This document shows positions 63,584 through 64,000 of a stretch of 64,000 nt of DNA, in pieces. Numbering within the stretch: the stretch's first letter is position 1; every line of letters starts with the position of its first letter. The position numbers and the translations under genes were made by a program. Source of the DNA: Streptomyces fradiae (GTDB lineage Bacteria; Actinomycetota; Actinomycetes; Streptomycetales; Streptomycetaceae); assembly GCF_041270065.1 (NCBI RefSeq), contig NZ_CP065958.1, positions 7,316,001-7,380,000 of the forward strand, in the 5' to 3' direction. The notes beneath the pieces were generated by a model. That model had not been told where the DNA came from. It made no database searches and worked only from the letters and a program-made list of their open reading frames with translations.

Positions 63584-64000
63584 TCAGCGCAGGGACTGTC
63601 CGTAGACGTGGTCGACGGACATCCGCATCAGCACCCGCCGGTCGGCGACCATCACCGCCCGGTACTCCTCCCAGTCGGGGTGCTCCCCGGCGGCCAGCCG
63701 GTAGTACTCGACGAGTGCCTCGACCTCGGGGCCGTACGGGTCGGTGCCCGGCCCGGTCAGCGTGACCGTGCCCTCGGCGGTCGCCCACGCCCGGCCGTCC
63801 TGGGCGGTCACCTCCAGGGCGGCGCGCGGGTCCCGGCGCAGATTGGCCGTCTTGGCCCGGCCCTCGGTCATCGACACGTACAGCGTCTCGGTCTTCGGGT
63901 CGTAGAACGGCATCACGGGGGACAGCTGCGGCCGTCCGTCCGCCTTCAGGGTGGCCAGGACGCCGAGGCGGCTCTCGGCGAGCAGGGTGCGGGTGTCGAA
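63584..64000 (-). CDS. F420-dependent/PPOX-class oxidoreductase, 5' end missing
   Basis: 139 codons are visible on the minus strand; the gene continues past the right edge. The visible frame starts FDTRTLLAESRLGVLATLKA and contains GRPQLSPVMPFYDPKTETLYV, TAQDGRAWATAEGTVTL and HPDWEEYRAVMV, a pattern of small split-barrel flavin or F420 enzymes of the PPOX class. An apparent GTG at 63916 is internal, since conservation extends upstream. Substrate unknown. Confidence 0.85.
   Translation of the reverse strand, partial: FDTRTLLAESRLGVLATLKADGRPQLSPVMPFYDPKTETLYVSMTEGRAKTANLRRDPRAALEVTAQDGRAWATAEGTVTLTGPGTDPYGPEVEALVEYYRLAAGEHPDWEEYRAVMVADRRVLMRMSVDHVYGQSLR

Noticed and set aside
1..64000. tRNA, rRNA, riboswitch, prophage and replication origin signals
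   Set aside because: None was recognised by eye on either strand; covariance-model and tRNA searches could not be run.

Overview
The window is chromosomal DNA from a streptomycete or close relative. GC is very high with GC-rich third codon positions, GTG starts are common, regulators of the LacI, TetR, GntR, PucR and LAL families are abundant, there are many secreted hydrolases, and a class III lanthipeptide cluster is present. No rRNA, tRNA, CRISPR array or phage block was seen. One short non-autonomous transposable element (MITE-like) lies at about 41.03-41.20 kb.

Layout. (1) 0-5.3 kb: a zinc-starvation locus. It holds the end of a metal ABC transporter, two CobW-family proteins and six alternative ribosomal proteins (L32, S14, L28, L33, L31, S18), arranged around two Zur-like boxes. 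(2) 5.4-6.1 kb: a DUF6445/2OG-oxygenase-like protein. (3) 6.2-15.9 kb: an L-arabinose regulon, with a ChvE-type sugar ABC transporter, a LacI repressor and araB-araA-araD, and matching operators over both promoters. (4) 15.8-25.2 kb: a polyhydroxybutyrate (PHB) utilisation set, with a CoA-transferase pair, secreted PHB depolymerase, secreted oligomer hydrolase, 3-hydroxybutyrate dehydrogenase, an MHS-type permease and a GAF/PucR regulator. (5) 25.2-35.3 kb: mixed genes, including a TPP decarboxylase/amino-acid dehydrogenase operon behind a TetR-type operator, a YciO-like protein, a second LexA-like repressor, a cysteine hydrolase and a KhtTU-like antiporter pair. (6) 35.4-41.0 kb: a secreted HNH-nuclease lipoprotein, then a class III lanthipeptide locus (39-aa precursor, LanKC synthetase, ABC exporter). 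(7) 41.0-46.0 kb: the MITE-like element, a LAL regulator whose stop codon lies at the element junction, and a two-component system. (8) 46.3-52.9 kb: a secreted beta-propeller protein, a secreted GH5 enzyme, a secreted M19-like hydrolase with a discoidin domain, a TetR regulator and an apparently internally deleted HD-domain protein. (9) 53-63.6 kb: a secreted M9 collagenase followed by a complete-looking hydroxyproline catabolic operon and its GntR regulator. (10) The right end holds a partial F420/PPOX-type protein.

Two regions pair a secreted polymer-degrading enzyme with intracellular catabolism of its monomer: PHB to 3-hydroxybutyrate to acetoacetyl-CoA, and collagen to hydroxyproline. 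The most novel candidate is the lanthipeptide precursor at 36418-36537, whose core has a run of five serines followed by two cysteines.
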